From Sunxiuqinia indica (GTDB lineage: Bacteria; Bacteroidota; Bacteroidia; Bacteroidales; Prolixibacteraceae), in NCBI RefSeq assembly GCF_009847015.1, contig NZ_WVEM01000004.1, forward strand, positions 327,866 to 391,865: DNA of 64,000 nt, given 5' to 3'. The translations under genes and the position numbers were made by a program. Shown here one piece after another: positions 36,092 through 44,687 of this stretch. The notes beneath the pieces are model-generated. The model did not search any database. It worked only from the letters and a program-made list of their open reading frames with translations, and was not told the DNA's origin. Position 1 is the first letter of the stretch; each line of letters starts with the position of its first letter.

Positions 36092-37312
36092 ATGACACTC
36101 GATATTGCCAACATACGAAAAGATTTTCCTATACTCGACCAAAAAGTTTACAATAAACCTTTGATTTATTTCGACAGCGCAGCTTCCTCGCAGAAGCCGT
36201 TGTGTGTCCTTAAAAAAGAGGAACAGCTGCATGTCGAGTATTATGGCAATATCCATCGGGGAGCTCATTACTTAGCCGACCAGGCAACAAACGATTACGA
36301 AGCTGTTCGTGACTTGGTCAAAGATTTTATTCATGCCAAGTCAAGAGAACAAATCATTTTCACCAAGGGAACTACGGAAAGCATTAACCTGGTTGCCTTT
36401 TCGTATGGCGAGGCTTTTGTTGCCAAAGGCGACGAGATTATTGTTACAGAAATGGAGCATCATGCCAATATTGTTCCGTGGCAAATGATGGCTGAACGAA
36501 AAGGAGCTAAGATTGTAAAACTCCCCTTTGCTGATGACGGCCGGCTGGAGATTGAACTGCTGGATCAGCTGATCACTGAAAAAACCAAGCTGATAGCAGT
36601 TGCTCATGTGTCAAACACACTGGGTACGATCAATCCGGTAAAAGAGATCATTAGTAAAGCTCATGCAAAGGGAGTAAAAGTGTTGGTTGATGGCGCACAG
36701 GCCATGTCTCACCTTAAAGTTGATGTGCAGGAGTTAGATGCTGATTTCTATGTTTTCTCGGCACACAAAATCTATGGTCCGAACGGTGTTGGCATAATGT
36801 ATGGAAAAAAAGAATTACTCAGTCAAATGCCGCCCTACCAAGGTGGTGGGGAAATGATTTCGCAGGTGACCTTTGAAAAAACAACCTATAATGAACTTCC
36901 TTATAAGTTTGAGGCCGGGACTCCACACATTACCGGAGTAATTGCCTTTGGAGAGGCCATCCGGTATTTGCAAAACCTCAATATTGAAGAGGTGGCCACC
37001 TATGAACATCAACTGCTGGACTATGCCACAGGCAAGTTGCTCGAAATTCCGGGCATGCAGATTTATGGTACGCAAAAAGAAAAGTCGGGCGCAATCACCT
37101 TCAATATTGAAGGCATCCATCCTTTCGACTTGGGAACCATGCTGGACAAAATGGGCATTGCCGTGCGCACCGGACGACTGTGTGCTGATCCGGTGATGGA
37201 CCACTACCAGCAACCGGCCATGATTCGAATCTCCTTCGCCGTTTACAATACACTGGAGGAAATTGATCAGTTTATTGATGCCTTGAAGAAGTTGGTGGCG
37301 ATGTTGGGGTAG
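36092..37312 (+). CDS. sufS: Cysteine desulfurase SufS (group II)
   Basis: 406 residues. PLP-fold aminotransferase class V with NIHRGAHYLADQAT, the cofactor region GTTESINLVA and EMEHHANIVPWQ, the PLP Lys in FYVFSAHKIYGPNGVG, and the catalytic Cys in TGRLCADPVM. A group II enzyme has a short active-site loop, as here. It removes sulfur from cysteine and passes it to SufB, normally through SufE or SufU; neither gene is visible here. It completes the sufBCDS set but may be transcribed at a reduced level past the hairpin before it. Confidence 0.97.
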   Translation: MTLDIANIRKDFPILDQKVYNKPLIYFDSAASSQKPLCVLKKEEQLHVEYYGNIHRGAHYLADQATNDYEAVRDLVKDFIHAKSREQIIFTKGTTESINLVAFSYGEAFVAKGDEIIVTEMEHHANIVPWQMMAERKGAKIVKLPFADDGRLEIELLDQLITEKTKLIAVAHVSNTLGTINPVKEIISKAHAKGVKVLVDGAQAMSHLKVDVQELDADFYVFSAHKIYGPNGVGIMYGKKELLSQMPPYQGGGEMISQVTFEKTTYNELPYKFEAGTPHITGVIAFGEAIRYLQNLNIEEVATYEHQLLDYATGKLLEIPGMQIYGTQKEKSGAITFNIEGIHPFDLGTMLDKMGIAVRTGRLCADPVMDHYQQPAMIRISFAVYNTLEEIDQFIDALKKLVAMLG

Positions 37313-37332
37313 CGCAAAACAACAACTGGAGT

Positions 37333-39399
37333 TTAGTCCGATAAAACCATCAATTTAACGGTGAAGTCATCCAGATACATTTCAGCTTGCTCTGGATTGA
37401 AAATATAAATCTTCAGCACCGAACCTGGCTTTATTTTATCCAAATCAATTTGCTCGTTGATGTAGACAGGCATCCAATTCCCAAATGACTTCATTTGATT
37501 TTTGAACGAAATTCCCTTCCAAAGAGCATGTTCGTCTTCACGCTCTGCCGAAATAACAAAAGATGGATCAGCATCATCAATCAGATTTATGTAGAAAGTT
37601 GATTCGATGATCAGTTGATGCAAATTTTCTAAATTTAAACTATCCAGCTCAATGGTTATCGTTGAAGAATATCCGTCTACCCGGGAAGAAAAACTGCCCG
37701 AATAAACATACTGTTCATCCTTTTGAAAACCTGACCAAACAGAATTAGCTGACTCAAAATTGTTAGTAGACTGGAAGACCACATCAGGCTCTCTGAATTC
37801 TTCAATTCGGAAAAGCTGGATGTTTAAAACTGAATCGTCAAAAACGACTTCCCCCGCTTGCTTTTCTTGCGCATAGAACGGCAAATTTTGTTTTGTCAAA
37901 TTACTCAGATAGCTGGTGTACCAATTCTTCAACACAAAAACAGGAACTCCGGGAATGGTATCTGTTGGTTCAAATTCAGAATAAGTATAAAACTTACAAA
38001 CTGAATCGTCTTGAAACCCATCAAGATATTTAGCCACATTTTTCTGTACCTGATCTGTAATGACGATACAAGGTTCTGTTCTGGATAAAAGTTGCTCCTT
38101 TATGATTCGTTCTTGTTTCCTGAAATTGATCTTCCGGGCATACGCAATCATTTTTATTGGCCCTATCAATAAGACCAGAAGAAACAAACATGTAAATCCA
38201 ACTACCTTCCATTTAGACTTATTAAACACGAACCAAATCAGCAAAGCGGTGAGTAGTAGAAGGTAGACTGTCCAACTTGTTTCATACTTCATCAAAATAG
38301 AAATGGCGAAAACGACCAAGGTGATCAGGATTAATCGTAAAGGTGCTTTCTCCTTCAGAAACAGTTCTTTCATTGCCAATGCTGCAGCAATGGCGGCAAT
38401 TGGAACAATAAATAAATAGTGACGCGGATCGAGACACATCGGTGAGTAACTTGTTACCGAAATACTCATAAAGTTGGAAGACAACAGTAAAACAATTGCC
38501 GAACCAATAAAAAAAGAAGTCTCATCATTCAGCAGAAAAAACCTTCTACGAAATGTTCTTCCTGGCAAGGCAAGCAGCAACATGAATGGAACAATCATGG
38601 CGTGTTTAATCAACAACAGCACAAACTCGTACGAAATTCGCTTTAAAGTGAACAGGAAAGGTTGCTCTGAGTAACTGCACAAATTGAGGTAACTGTTTTG
38701 ATAAATGGACTGAAACCGAACAAAAGCCTGCCCGGCATTAACCTGCCAAAAAGCCAGATATGAGCCAAGCAGCGACGCAAAAAACAGGGCAAAATAAGCC
38801 CAAAACTTGAGGTTCTTTTTTGCAATCAAGTCAGCAACCAAATAATACCCCAGCAACGGGAAAAGTAAAATAATAGTTCCTTTGGTATTAAAGCCCAAAA
38901 ACAAACTAAATGCAGCTGCAAAAGCATACCAGCCAATGGAGAGATTGCTTCTTCTATACTTAAATTGAAAAATAAAAAAGACTGTCAGTAAAGCAAAAAA
39001 CGCTACAAATGAGTCAGGCATCAATTTATCCGAATAAAACAATGTCCACGAACTCAAACTAAAAAGTGCCAGCCCAATCGTAATAATTGCGGGTTTCTCC
39101 TTCTTTAAAATGAAGAATATAAGCAGCGAACTAACAATTGTTACCAATAATGCGGGAAGTGCTGACGCAAAATCATTAATCCCAAAAAGCTGATAGGACA
39201 AACTCGTTAGTCCGATTAAAGTAATTCGAAATGAAAAATGATCTTCAGCGTTAAAAATGCCATTTGTCAAATCGTTGGCCAGCTTCGCGTAATGTAAATC
39301 ATCGTATCCGAAATGGCCTAGGTAACCCCAAGAATGGTGTAGAATCAGAACTCCCACGAATCCAAGTAATATCAGCAATTTTATAGTTTGATCTTTCAC
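37333..39399 (-). CDS. GT39-type membrane glycosyltransferase with C-terminal beta domain
   Basis: 688 residues, GTG start. About eleven hydrophobic helices occupy residues 8-430. The luminal loop after helix 1 carries YDDLHYAKLAND, the Asp-pair motif of GT39/PMT/ArnT-like (PF13231) enzymes, and a second acidic motif YSDKLMPDS follows near residue 125. These use polyprenyl-phosphate sugars on the periplasmic side. Beyond residue ~545 a beta-rich soluble domain (WSGFQKDEQYVYSGSFSSRV, MYLDDFTVKLMVL) resembles a carbohydrate-binding jelly roll. It follows the SGNH-like and MBOAT genes on the same strand, suggesting one surface-glycan pathway. The sugar and acceptor are unknown. Confidence 0.8.
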   Translation of the reverse strand: MKDQTIKLLILLGFVGVLILHHSWGYLGHFGYDDLHYAKLANDLTNGIFNAEDHFSFRITLIGLTSLSYQLFGINDFASALPALLVTIVSSLLIFFILKKEKPAIITIGLALFSLSSWTLFYSDKLMPDSFVAFFALLTVFFIFQFKYRRSNLSIGWYAFAAAFSLFLGFNTKGTIILLFPLLGYYLVADLIAKKNLKFWAYFALFFASLLGSYLAFWQVNAGQAFVRFQSIYQNSYLNLCSYSEQPFLFTLKRISYEFVLLLIKHAMIVPFMLLLALPGRTFRRRFFLLNDETSFFIGSAIVLLLSSNFMSISVTSYSPMCLDPRHYLFIVPIAAIAAALAMKELFLKEKAPLRLILITLVVFAISILMKYETSWTVYLLLLTALLIWFVFNKSKWKVVGFTCLFLLVLLIGPIKMIAYARKINFRKQERIIKEQLLSRTEPCIVITDQVQKNVAKYLDGFQDDSVCKFYTYSEFEPTDTIPGVPVFVLKNWYTSYLSNLTKQNLPFYAQEKQAGEVVFDDSVLNIQLFRIEEFREPDVVFQSTNNFESANSVWSGFQKDEQYVYSGSFSSRVDGYSSTITIELDSLNLENLHQLIIESTFYINLIDDADPSFVISAEREDEHALWKGISFKNQMKSFGNWMPVYINEQIDLDKIKPGSVLKIYIFNPEQAEMYLDDFTVKLMVLSD

Positions 39400-39421
39400 T
39401 CTCCTTTAGTTTCAAATATTA

Positions 39422-40474
39422 TTATTGATTTTGCTTGAATACATCCTCAAGCACTTCTGGTTTCAGATGTACACCATCATAAAAATCAGCCGCTGATAAA
39501 TTCAATTTACTCGGGTTAGTAGCTCCTGCTACTTTCAACTCATAATTTCTCGCTTCCCTCAACAGGTAATCATCAACCTTGAAAACGCCCTTGCATTGTG
39601 GCGATTGTTGCAACAGCCTGTATGTTTCGGGCTGGTAAGGTGGAATATAAAGAATCACCTCACATTTTTTAGACTTCAAGTAGTTGACAAGATCCTCAAA
39701 TAACTGGCATTGCAATACCAACAGTTCATTGAAATATTCGTCACGGCTGGAGTAAAAATAATCTGTCGCCCTTCTTTCTATTTCAGATTCTGAAGCGTTA
39801 ACAACATCATTTGGAAGCAAGCGTACTCCGCTGGGCAAAAACATCATTTTATTAACGGCAATAGAATTGCAAATCTCGAAGTTTTCTGTTTTTCTCCGTT
39901 GCCTTAACGATCGAACCAAATACCTAACCGAAAAAAGCTCCTTCATCCATTCCTTCTGTAATTCCCATTTTGAAGGGAACTGCCTTTCGGAAAGATCGCT
40001 GGCTTTCTGTAACATCTCAACAAAATCTACCCGGTTATTTAACCAGCGCTTTTCTGCAAAAGCATTACCAAACAGCCATTGATCGGCACAAATAATCACT
40101 GTTTCAGGTAATCGTTTCTGTTTTTTTTCAAACAGGTTCAAAAAAGCATACATATCCTGAAAAGTGCAGTTGGTCACCGAAGCATTAAAGAAGCTTTTCC
40201 CCGGGAAAGCCTGTTCTGAAAGCCCTAATGTACGGCTCGACCCTAAAACCAGCACTTCCGGCTCAAATGGTAAGTTATCGATCCATTGCTTCTTCAATAC
40301 GCGCGAATTGATATTCATCGGGCCACTAACCAGTTTTCCAGTTGAAAGTGCTTCAACCAACGAAGGAATATAGTCCTTTCGAAGCGTATAGTCAGGATCA
40401 ATCAAATAGTTTGTTCCTCCAATAAAAACTAGAGGAAGCAAAAGAGTGATGATTATTTTTTTGGCAACTGGCAT
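39422..40474 (-). CDS. SGNH-hydrolase-like exported protein
   Basis: 350 residues. An N-terminal signal anchor (KKIIITLLLPLVFIGGTNYLID) places the rest outside the inner membrane. The block I region EVLVLGSSRTLGLS puts Ser in a GSS setting, and the C-terminal DFYDGVHLKPEVL supplies an Asp-x2-His pair. These are the catalytic sites of SGNH/GDSL folds such as AlgX/AlgJ and DltD-like partners of MBOAT proteins. It lies 3 bases downstream of the MBOAT gene, so they are surely co-transcribed. It probably receives or transfers an acyl group from the MBOAT partner. Confidence 0.72.
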   Translation of the reverse strand: MPVAKKIIITLLLPLVFIGGTNYLIDPDYTLRKDYIPSLVEALSTGKLVSGPMNINSRVLKKQWIDNLPFEPEVLVLGSSRTLGLSEQAFPGKSFFNASVTNCTFQDMYAFLNLFEKKQKRLPETVIICADQWLFGNAFAEKRWLNNRVDFVEMLQKASDLSERQFPSKWELQKEWMKELFSVRYLVRSLRQRRKTENFEICNSIAVNKMMFLPSGVRLLPNDVVNASESEIERRATDYFYSSRDEYFNELLVLQCQLFEDLVNYLKSKKCEVILYIPPYQPETYRLLQQSPQCKGVFKVDDYLLREARNYELKVAGATNPSKLNLSAADFYDGVHLKPEVLEDVFKQNQ

Positions 40475-40477
40475 AGG

Positions 40478-41902
40478 TTAAAACTGGAAATAAATAAAAA
40501 TTCGATCGGTTTGAAAAGCAAATAAGATGGAAAAAATTATAAAGTAGTAAGCCACATATCGAACAAAAGGCCGTGTAAATCCGATATCGAGCCCATGTCT
40601 TTTATCTCGCTGAATCCATTCTCCACAAAACAAGATGGAAGAAAAGAAAACGCCAATTAAAACATGTTTTGTTTCAACAATCCGATTTAAGCTTATTCCA
40701 TCTTCGAGACGGATGATCCGTCCGATAAATTGAAAAGCCTGACTAATATTTTCGGCTCTGAAAAAAATAAAAGCGAAACATACCAAAGCAAAAGTCAGAA
40801 AAATAGCTGGCAACTGATTGATTCTAACTGGTGTATCCTTTTGTTTTTTTGAGAATGGCTTCGTTATTAAATAGAGCAGTCCATGTATCGCTCCCCAAGC
40901 AAGAAAAGTCCAATTGGCTCCGTGCCACAATCCGCTAACAATGAAGGTTGTCATCACATTTACTCCCTGCCTGACTTTTGAACAACGATTTCCACCCAAT
41001 GGAATGTACACATAATCGCGAAACCATGTTGACAAACTAATATGCCAACGCGTCCAAAACTCTCGAATATTTCGAGAAAAGTAAGGTGAATTAAAGTTCT
41101 GCATTAAGTCGAAGCCCAACAAGGAAGCAGTGCCAATAGCAATATTGGAATAGCCTGAAAAATCGCCATAAATCTGAACTGCAAAAAGAACAGCCCCCAT
41201 GCATAACCAAGCTGCACTCATCGTTTCTGAATTCGCAAAAATCTGATCGACTATCGGAGCAATACTATCGGCCACAGCCACTTTGGCAAAGAAACCCCAC
41301 AAAAGCTGACGAAAACCATTGCTAGCCAGTTCATAATTAAACTGATGACGTTTTGCAAATTGAGGCAGCAGATGTTTTGCCCGCTCAATAGGACCGGCAA
41401 CCAATTGAGGGAAAAAGGCCACAAAAGTAAAAAAAGCGACTGCATCGTGTGTTGGCTGTAACCTCTTGCGGTAAATATCGATGGTGTAACTTAGTGTTTG
41501 AAAGGTGTAAAAACTAATACCAACCGGAAGAATAATGTTTAGCGTTGAAGGATGAACAAGATACCCCAACCGCTCCAGTGAAGCTGCTAGCTCAGCAGCA
41601 AAAAAACCGTAATATTTAAAGAAGAATAAAACGCCAAGATTAGCTCCCAGGCTTATTCCCATAAACAATCGCTTCCGAACCTGGCTATTGGCTTTGGAAA
41701 TAGAAATGCCACAGAAATAATCAACCACAGAACTCAAAACGATCAAACCCAAGAAACGATAATCCCACCAGCCATAAAACAAATAACTAGCAGTTAAAAG
41801 AAAAAAATTACGGAGCTTTTCTGAATAACGGTTGAAAATCCCCCAATAAAGTATCAGTACCAGAGGAAAGAAAAGAACAAACTCAATCGAATTGAAAAGC
41901 AT
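40478..41902 (-). CDS. MBOAT-family O-acyltransferase (AlgI/DltB-like)
   Basis: 474 residues with about eleven hydrophobic helices. It has the AlgI-type opening MLFNSIEFVLFFPLVLILYW, LPVGISFYTFQTLSYTID, FFPQLVAGPIERA, YGDFSGYSNIAIG, FNSPYFSRNIREFWTRWHISLSTWFRDYVYIPLGG and the catalytic SGLWHGANWTFLAWG with the invariant His. MBOAT proteins move acyl groups across the inner membrane to decorate an exported polymer, for example alginate or teichoic acid. With the SGNH-like and GT39-type genes downstream this forms a surface polymer acylation set. The polymer is not identified. Confidence 0.9.
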   Translation of the reverse strand: MLFNSIEFVLFFPLVLILYWGIFNRYSEKLRNFFLLTASYLFYGWWDYRFLGLIVLSSVVDYFCGISISKANSQVRKRLFMGISLGANLGVLFFFKYYGFFAAELAASLERLGYLVHPSTLNIILPVGISFYTFQTLSYTIDIYRKRLQPTHDAVAFFTFVAFFPQLVAGPIERAKHLLPQFAKRHQFNYELASNGFRQLLWGFFAKVAVADSIAPIVDQIFANSETMSAAWLCMGAVLFAVQIYGDFSGYSNIAIGTASLLGFDLMQNFNSPYFSRNIREFWTRWHISLSTWFRDYVYIPLGGNRCSKVRQGVNVMTTFIVSGLWHGANWTFLAWGAIHGLLYLITKPFSKKQKDTPVRINQLPAIFLTFALVCFAFIFFRAENISQAFQFIGRIIRLEDGISLNRIVETKHVLIGVFFSSILFCGEWIQRDKRHGLDIGFTRPFVRYVAYYFIIFSILFAFQTDRIFIYFQF

Positions 41903-41904
41903 AT

Positions 41905-42063
41905 TTAGTCATTGATCATTTGAGTAGAAACGCGAAAATCATCAAAACAAATATATTCATCTTTTGGGGAACTCCAGCTTAAATCTCCGCCTCCAAGAAA
42001 TACGCAATAAAAAATCTGATCAATTTTAAGCGCTTCTTCTTTTCTAAAAAGGATTGCTAAATC
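41905..42063 (-). pseudogene. C-terminal remnant of a polysaccharide-lyase-like protein
   Basis: A minus-strand frame of 52 codons, bounded by stops and lacking an ATG, reads ALKIDQIFYCVFLGGGDLS, then WSSPKDEYICFDDFRVST. The run 'F-GGG-LSW-SPKDEYI-FDDF' resembles the conserved C-terminal strand of jelly-roll polysaccharide lyases (PL14/PL20/Cip1-like, 'FFGG..SW.P..D.Y..F.NF'). An in-frame stop precedes the first strand and the rest of the gene is absent, replaced by the methyltransferase-like gene. It ends 3 bases before the MBOAT start. The family assignment rests on motif memory only. Confidence 0.5.
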
Positions 42064-42087
42064 TTATAAAAGCTCAATCTATAATGT

Positions 42088-42966
42088 CTAGGAATTCTCA
42101 TCAAATCGGCCTCTTAAATATTCCCAATCTTTAATCTCTTCAAACTTGTTAAAACCCTCGATAGTCGACGGATGTTGCAACAACGACTCAACGGTTACTT
42201 CTGGTATTTCCTCATTGACCAAATCATTCCTTACAAATATGAAATTAAATCCCATTTCGTTAGCTCCTACCAAGCGATAGCCTTTTTGATGAGCTAGATT
42301 TTTCATTGCAATAGGAGATGCTCCATGATAAACCGGATGTTTCCCTGGAAAGAAGTAATTCGGGTCGTATGGAACGACAATATCCTCATAACCAAATTCA
42401 TTATGGGTTTCAATGACTACAACCTGAGGATTGACAACCTCCAAAGCATCCCAAATCCAATAATCATTCCCATCAATATCTATCGACAACAAACCAATTT
42501 CATCCTTAAATCCGGCTTGTTCAATAAGTTGATTAATATTTTCCCGTTGTACTTTAGCACACACAAATTTTGGCGAATAATTCCACGGATGGGGATATTT
42601 AGAATAAAAACGTTTTCCACGTTTTATAGCCTTAGGATTCCCATCGATAAAAAGACCATGCCACCCAAAATTGAAATGTAGGTTTGCACTATTACTATTC
42701 ACCCCGTCGTCAGACCCAATTTCAATAAACGTTTTATTAGTCATTCCGATTATTGAAAATACAAATAACAGCTTCCCATCTTCTTCGAATTGAGAAAAAA
42801 CACGAAACCCGGTTTCGTGCAGCTTTGGCATATTATTATTTTTCTTACAATCTTGGTAATAATGATATAATTGCCGTTGGCTGATTTGTGTTGAAGGATA
42901 GAACCGGTTTCTAATTTTTGTGATTAGAAAAAAGTTTTTGAGTAGGTTCTTTATCAAGCTCGTCAT
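42088..42966 (-). CDS. FkbM-like SAM-dependent methyltransferase
   Basis: About 292 residues; a TTG seven codons upstream is also possible. A class I methyltransferase fold is suggested by motif I NKTFIEIGSDDGVNSNS (~residue 83), GLFIDGNPKAI (motif II acidic loop), and IGLLSIDIDGNDYWIWDALE followed by PQVVVIETHNEFG. The middle matches FkbM-type or cell-wall-glycan methyltransferases, but motif I has SDD where GxG is usual, so catalysis is not assured. It is more AT-rich than its neighbours and sits between two gene remnants, which suggests recent insertion. Confidence 0.6.
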   Translation of the reverse strand: MTSLIKNLLKNFFLITKIRNRFYPSTQISQRQLYHYYQDCKKNNNMPKLHETGFRVFSQFEEDGKLLFVFSIIGMTNKTFIEIGSDDGVNSNSANLHFNFGWHGLFIDGNPKAIKRGKRFYSKYPHPWNYSPKFVCAKVQRENINQLIEQAGFKDEIGLLSIDIDGNDYWIWDALEVVNPQVVVIETHNEFGYEDIVVPYDPNYFFPGKHPVYHGASPIAMKNLAHQKGYRLVGANEMGFNFIFVRNDLVNEEIPEVTVESLLQHPSTIEGFNKFEEIKDWEYLRGRFDENS

Positions 42967-43417
42967 CGTTACTTGTCTTTTTTGCAAATAGTTTAATGCA
43001 GTAAAGATAATAATCCCATGCTCTTTTTATGAAATAAAAAACTTGTTATGAATGGAGCCCACATAGCACATATATCCATTACAAAGTGCCCTTTGAAAGT
43101 CTAAATGATTTATGTTTCCCTGTAGCTGACTTAAAGCCATTACTAACATCTCGTACAAATTGATCTTTTGCAAAACAACATGGATACAAGATGTGTCCAA
43201 CTACTGTACCCACTTTAATACTTGTTGGTTTCGCGTTCCTTTACCAAAGGTTTGAAAGAACTACGGTTCAATTTTTGATATAATCTGCAAGAATAAATTT
43301 ATTTTTGACATGCGAACGTGTCTTTTTATTGTGCAACTCAGAAATAATTTCAGATACTTAAACACATTCTCACTTTATAATCGTATAGGATGCTAATGCA
43401 CTAACAATTATTACCTT
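42967..43417. other. AT-rich intergenic region with a possible gene remnant
   Basis: About 450 bases. A minus-strand frame (43079-43240) is open for 54 codons without ATG and has protein-like composition (KPTSIKVGTVVGHILYPCC then FAKDQFVRDVSNGFK). A TATTTTTG box at 43300-43307 could be a promoter for the plus-strand gene at 43418. No other element was recognised. Confidence 0.5.
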
Positions 43418-43801
43418 ATGAAATTTACACTATTAATCTTATTTTCCACATTCAGTTTCATTAATAGTTTTTCCCAAAACCCGCTCGTTGAAAACAAAAA
43501 ATGGGAACTGGAAAAATTCAGAGATTCTAAAAGTAGGAGGATGATTTTTGTCGATGAATATCATTATCTGGAATTTCGCGAAGGGCGCGTTCGTTATTCA
43601 ATTGATTGCAATAAATGTTCGTCGCCATACGAATTTGTAACGAAAGATACAATTCTGATCGAAGGGCCTCCAATGTGTACAAGGAAAGGTTGTCTTGAAA
43701 AAGATGATTTTCAAATAACTTTCGATGGTCAATACAAAATTTGGCAGCAAGGGCTGTATCTGGTCATTCAAAACGACAACGAAATTTACTACTACAAATA
43801 A
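43418..43801 (+). CDS. Hypothetical exported protein
   Basis: 127 residues. Signal peptide MKFTLLILFSTFSFINSFSQ with cleavage likely after FSQ. The mature protein is short and beta-predicted with a Cys set: DCNKCSS and MCTRKGC. WELEKFRDSK, YHYLEFREGRVRYSI and YKIWQQGLYLVIQND suggest a small lipocalin- or META-type barrel. The pairing of two CxxC-like motifs could bind metal or form disulphides. Family not recognised. It is followed by a lipoprotein gene after 43 bases, probably co-transcribed. Confidence 0.7.
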   Translation: MKFTLLILFSTFSFINSFSQNPLVENKKWELEKFRDSKSRRMIFVDEYHYLEFREGRVRYSIDCNKCSSPYEFVTKDTILIEGPPMCTRKGCLEKDDFQITFDGQYKIWQQGLYLVIQNDNEIYYYK

Positions 43802-43844
43802 TGGGCTACGCAACCTTCAAAGCCATATCGAATCATTCAATAAT

Positions 43845-44315
43845 ATGAAAAGGAAAATTCTTATCTCATTTACCGCATTTTTATTTTTAGGTTTGCAATC
43901 CTGCTGGTGGTCTGGTAGTGAAGACGATACAATATGGGTATACAAAACGAAGGAGGATTATTCGGACAAAGTTACCATAGAGCTTTCCAAAGATAAAACG
44001 CGGATCACGTCTTTTTATGGGCCACCTGATGTTCAACTTAGGTGGCCCGAGAAACTGGCCGATGGTTATTATTTAAACGGAACGTTGGGGGTTAATTCAG
44101 CGATCCTGTCTGTTACCAAAGAGGAATATATGAAACAGGAGCTTCCTTTTAGTATTGATAGCATGTTCAGCTTAATAATTGATAATGATCCTTTTCTTGA
44201 GTTTTATCAATACCAAGGAAATGAGTTCAATATCGAAGGAGGATTTGACACCGTAAGGATAAACATGCTGATTAAAAATAACGTATTGACAAAATATTTC
44301 GACCGAATGAAATAA
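43845..44315 (+). CDS. Hypothetical lipoprotein
   Basis: 156 residues from MKRKILISFTAF. The lipobox LGLQSC places an acylated Cys near residue 20, so the mature protein is membrane-anchored, probably in the outer membrane. The rest is beta-rich with WVYKTKEDYSDKVTIELSKD, PPDVQLRWPEKLADGYYLNG and FLEFYQYQGNEFN. No recognised domain and no catalytic motif. A longer upstream frame overlaps the previous gene and was rejected because the lipobox fixes this start. A terminator follows. Confidence 0.7.
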   Translation: MKRKILISFTAFLFLGLQSCWWSGSEDDTIWVYKTKEDYSDKVTIELSKDKTRITSFYGPPDVQLRWPEKLADGYYLNGTLGVNSAILSVTKEEYMKQELPFSIDSMFSLIIDNDPFLEFYQYQGNEFNIEGGFDTVRINMLIKNNVLTKYFDRMK

Positions 44316-44356
44316 GGAAAAGAATTGTTCCACAATATACCTATGTGACTTTTACG

Positions 44357-44392
44357 AAAAAGGGTTCAGCTTTCTGTAGCTGCACCCTTTTT
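44357..44392 (+). terminator. Terminator after the lipoprotein gene
   Basis: Stem AAAAAGGGTTCAGCT / AGCTGCACCCTTTTT with one T-C mismatch and a 6-base loop; the T-run is part of the stem end. Confidence 0.75.
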
Positions 44393-44441
44393 CAATTTAC
44401 TACTCTTCCAATATTGATTATCATAGGTGTCCGGTTAAATC

Positions 44442-44544
44442 ATGGGCTAAAGCCCCTGTCATTTCATTTTCTTTTTCATTTCATTAACCCCGGCATTAAT
44501 GCCGGGGTTAGTCATCGCATCAACAAGGGAGGGCTTTAGCCCAT
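44442..44544. repeat. REP-like nested palindromic element
   Basis: Outer arms ATGGGCTAAAGCCC (44442-44455) and GGGCTTTAGCCCAT (44531-44544) are perfect inverted repeats, and each arm is itself a small palindrome. Between them lies a perfect 26-bp palindrome (44485-44510) with arms TAACCCCGGCATT / AATGCCGGGGTTA. Such elements are dispersed in Bacteroidota genomes and may be moved by REP-associated IS200-type transposases; no such gene is in this window. Confidence 0.75.
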
Positions 44545-44687
44545 AACGCCATCCTATTGAATATCAGTTGTTCTATTTTAATCCTTTCTGGCATCACACA
44601 ATTTCCCATTTTACCCGGACAACAGTGATTGATTATCCAACAAAATTTGCATATATCCTGTTATATTGGGATCAAACCAGCAGTTTT

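Larger units (their letters stand above)
44316..44687. other. Intergenic region with terminator and REP-like palindrome
   Basis: 372 bases holding a terminator at 44357-44392 and a compound palindromic repeat at 44442-44544. The remaining ~140 bases before the next exported protein show no coding or regulatory element that can be supported. Confidence 0.7.

Noticed and set aside
43725..43844. Upstream extension of the lipoprotein gene
   Set aside because: It overlaps the preceding gene and would bury the lipobox; MKRKILIS gives a proper lipoprotein signal.
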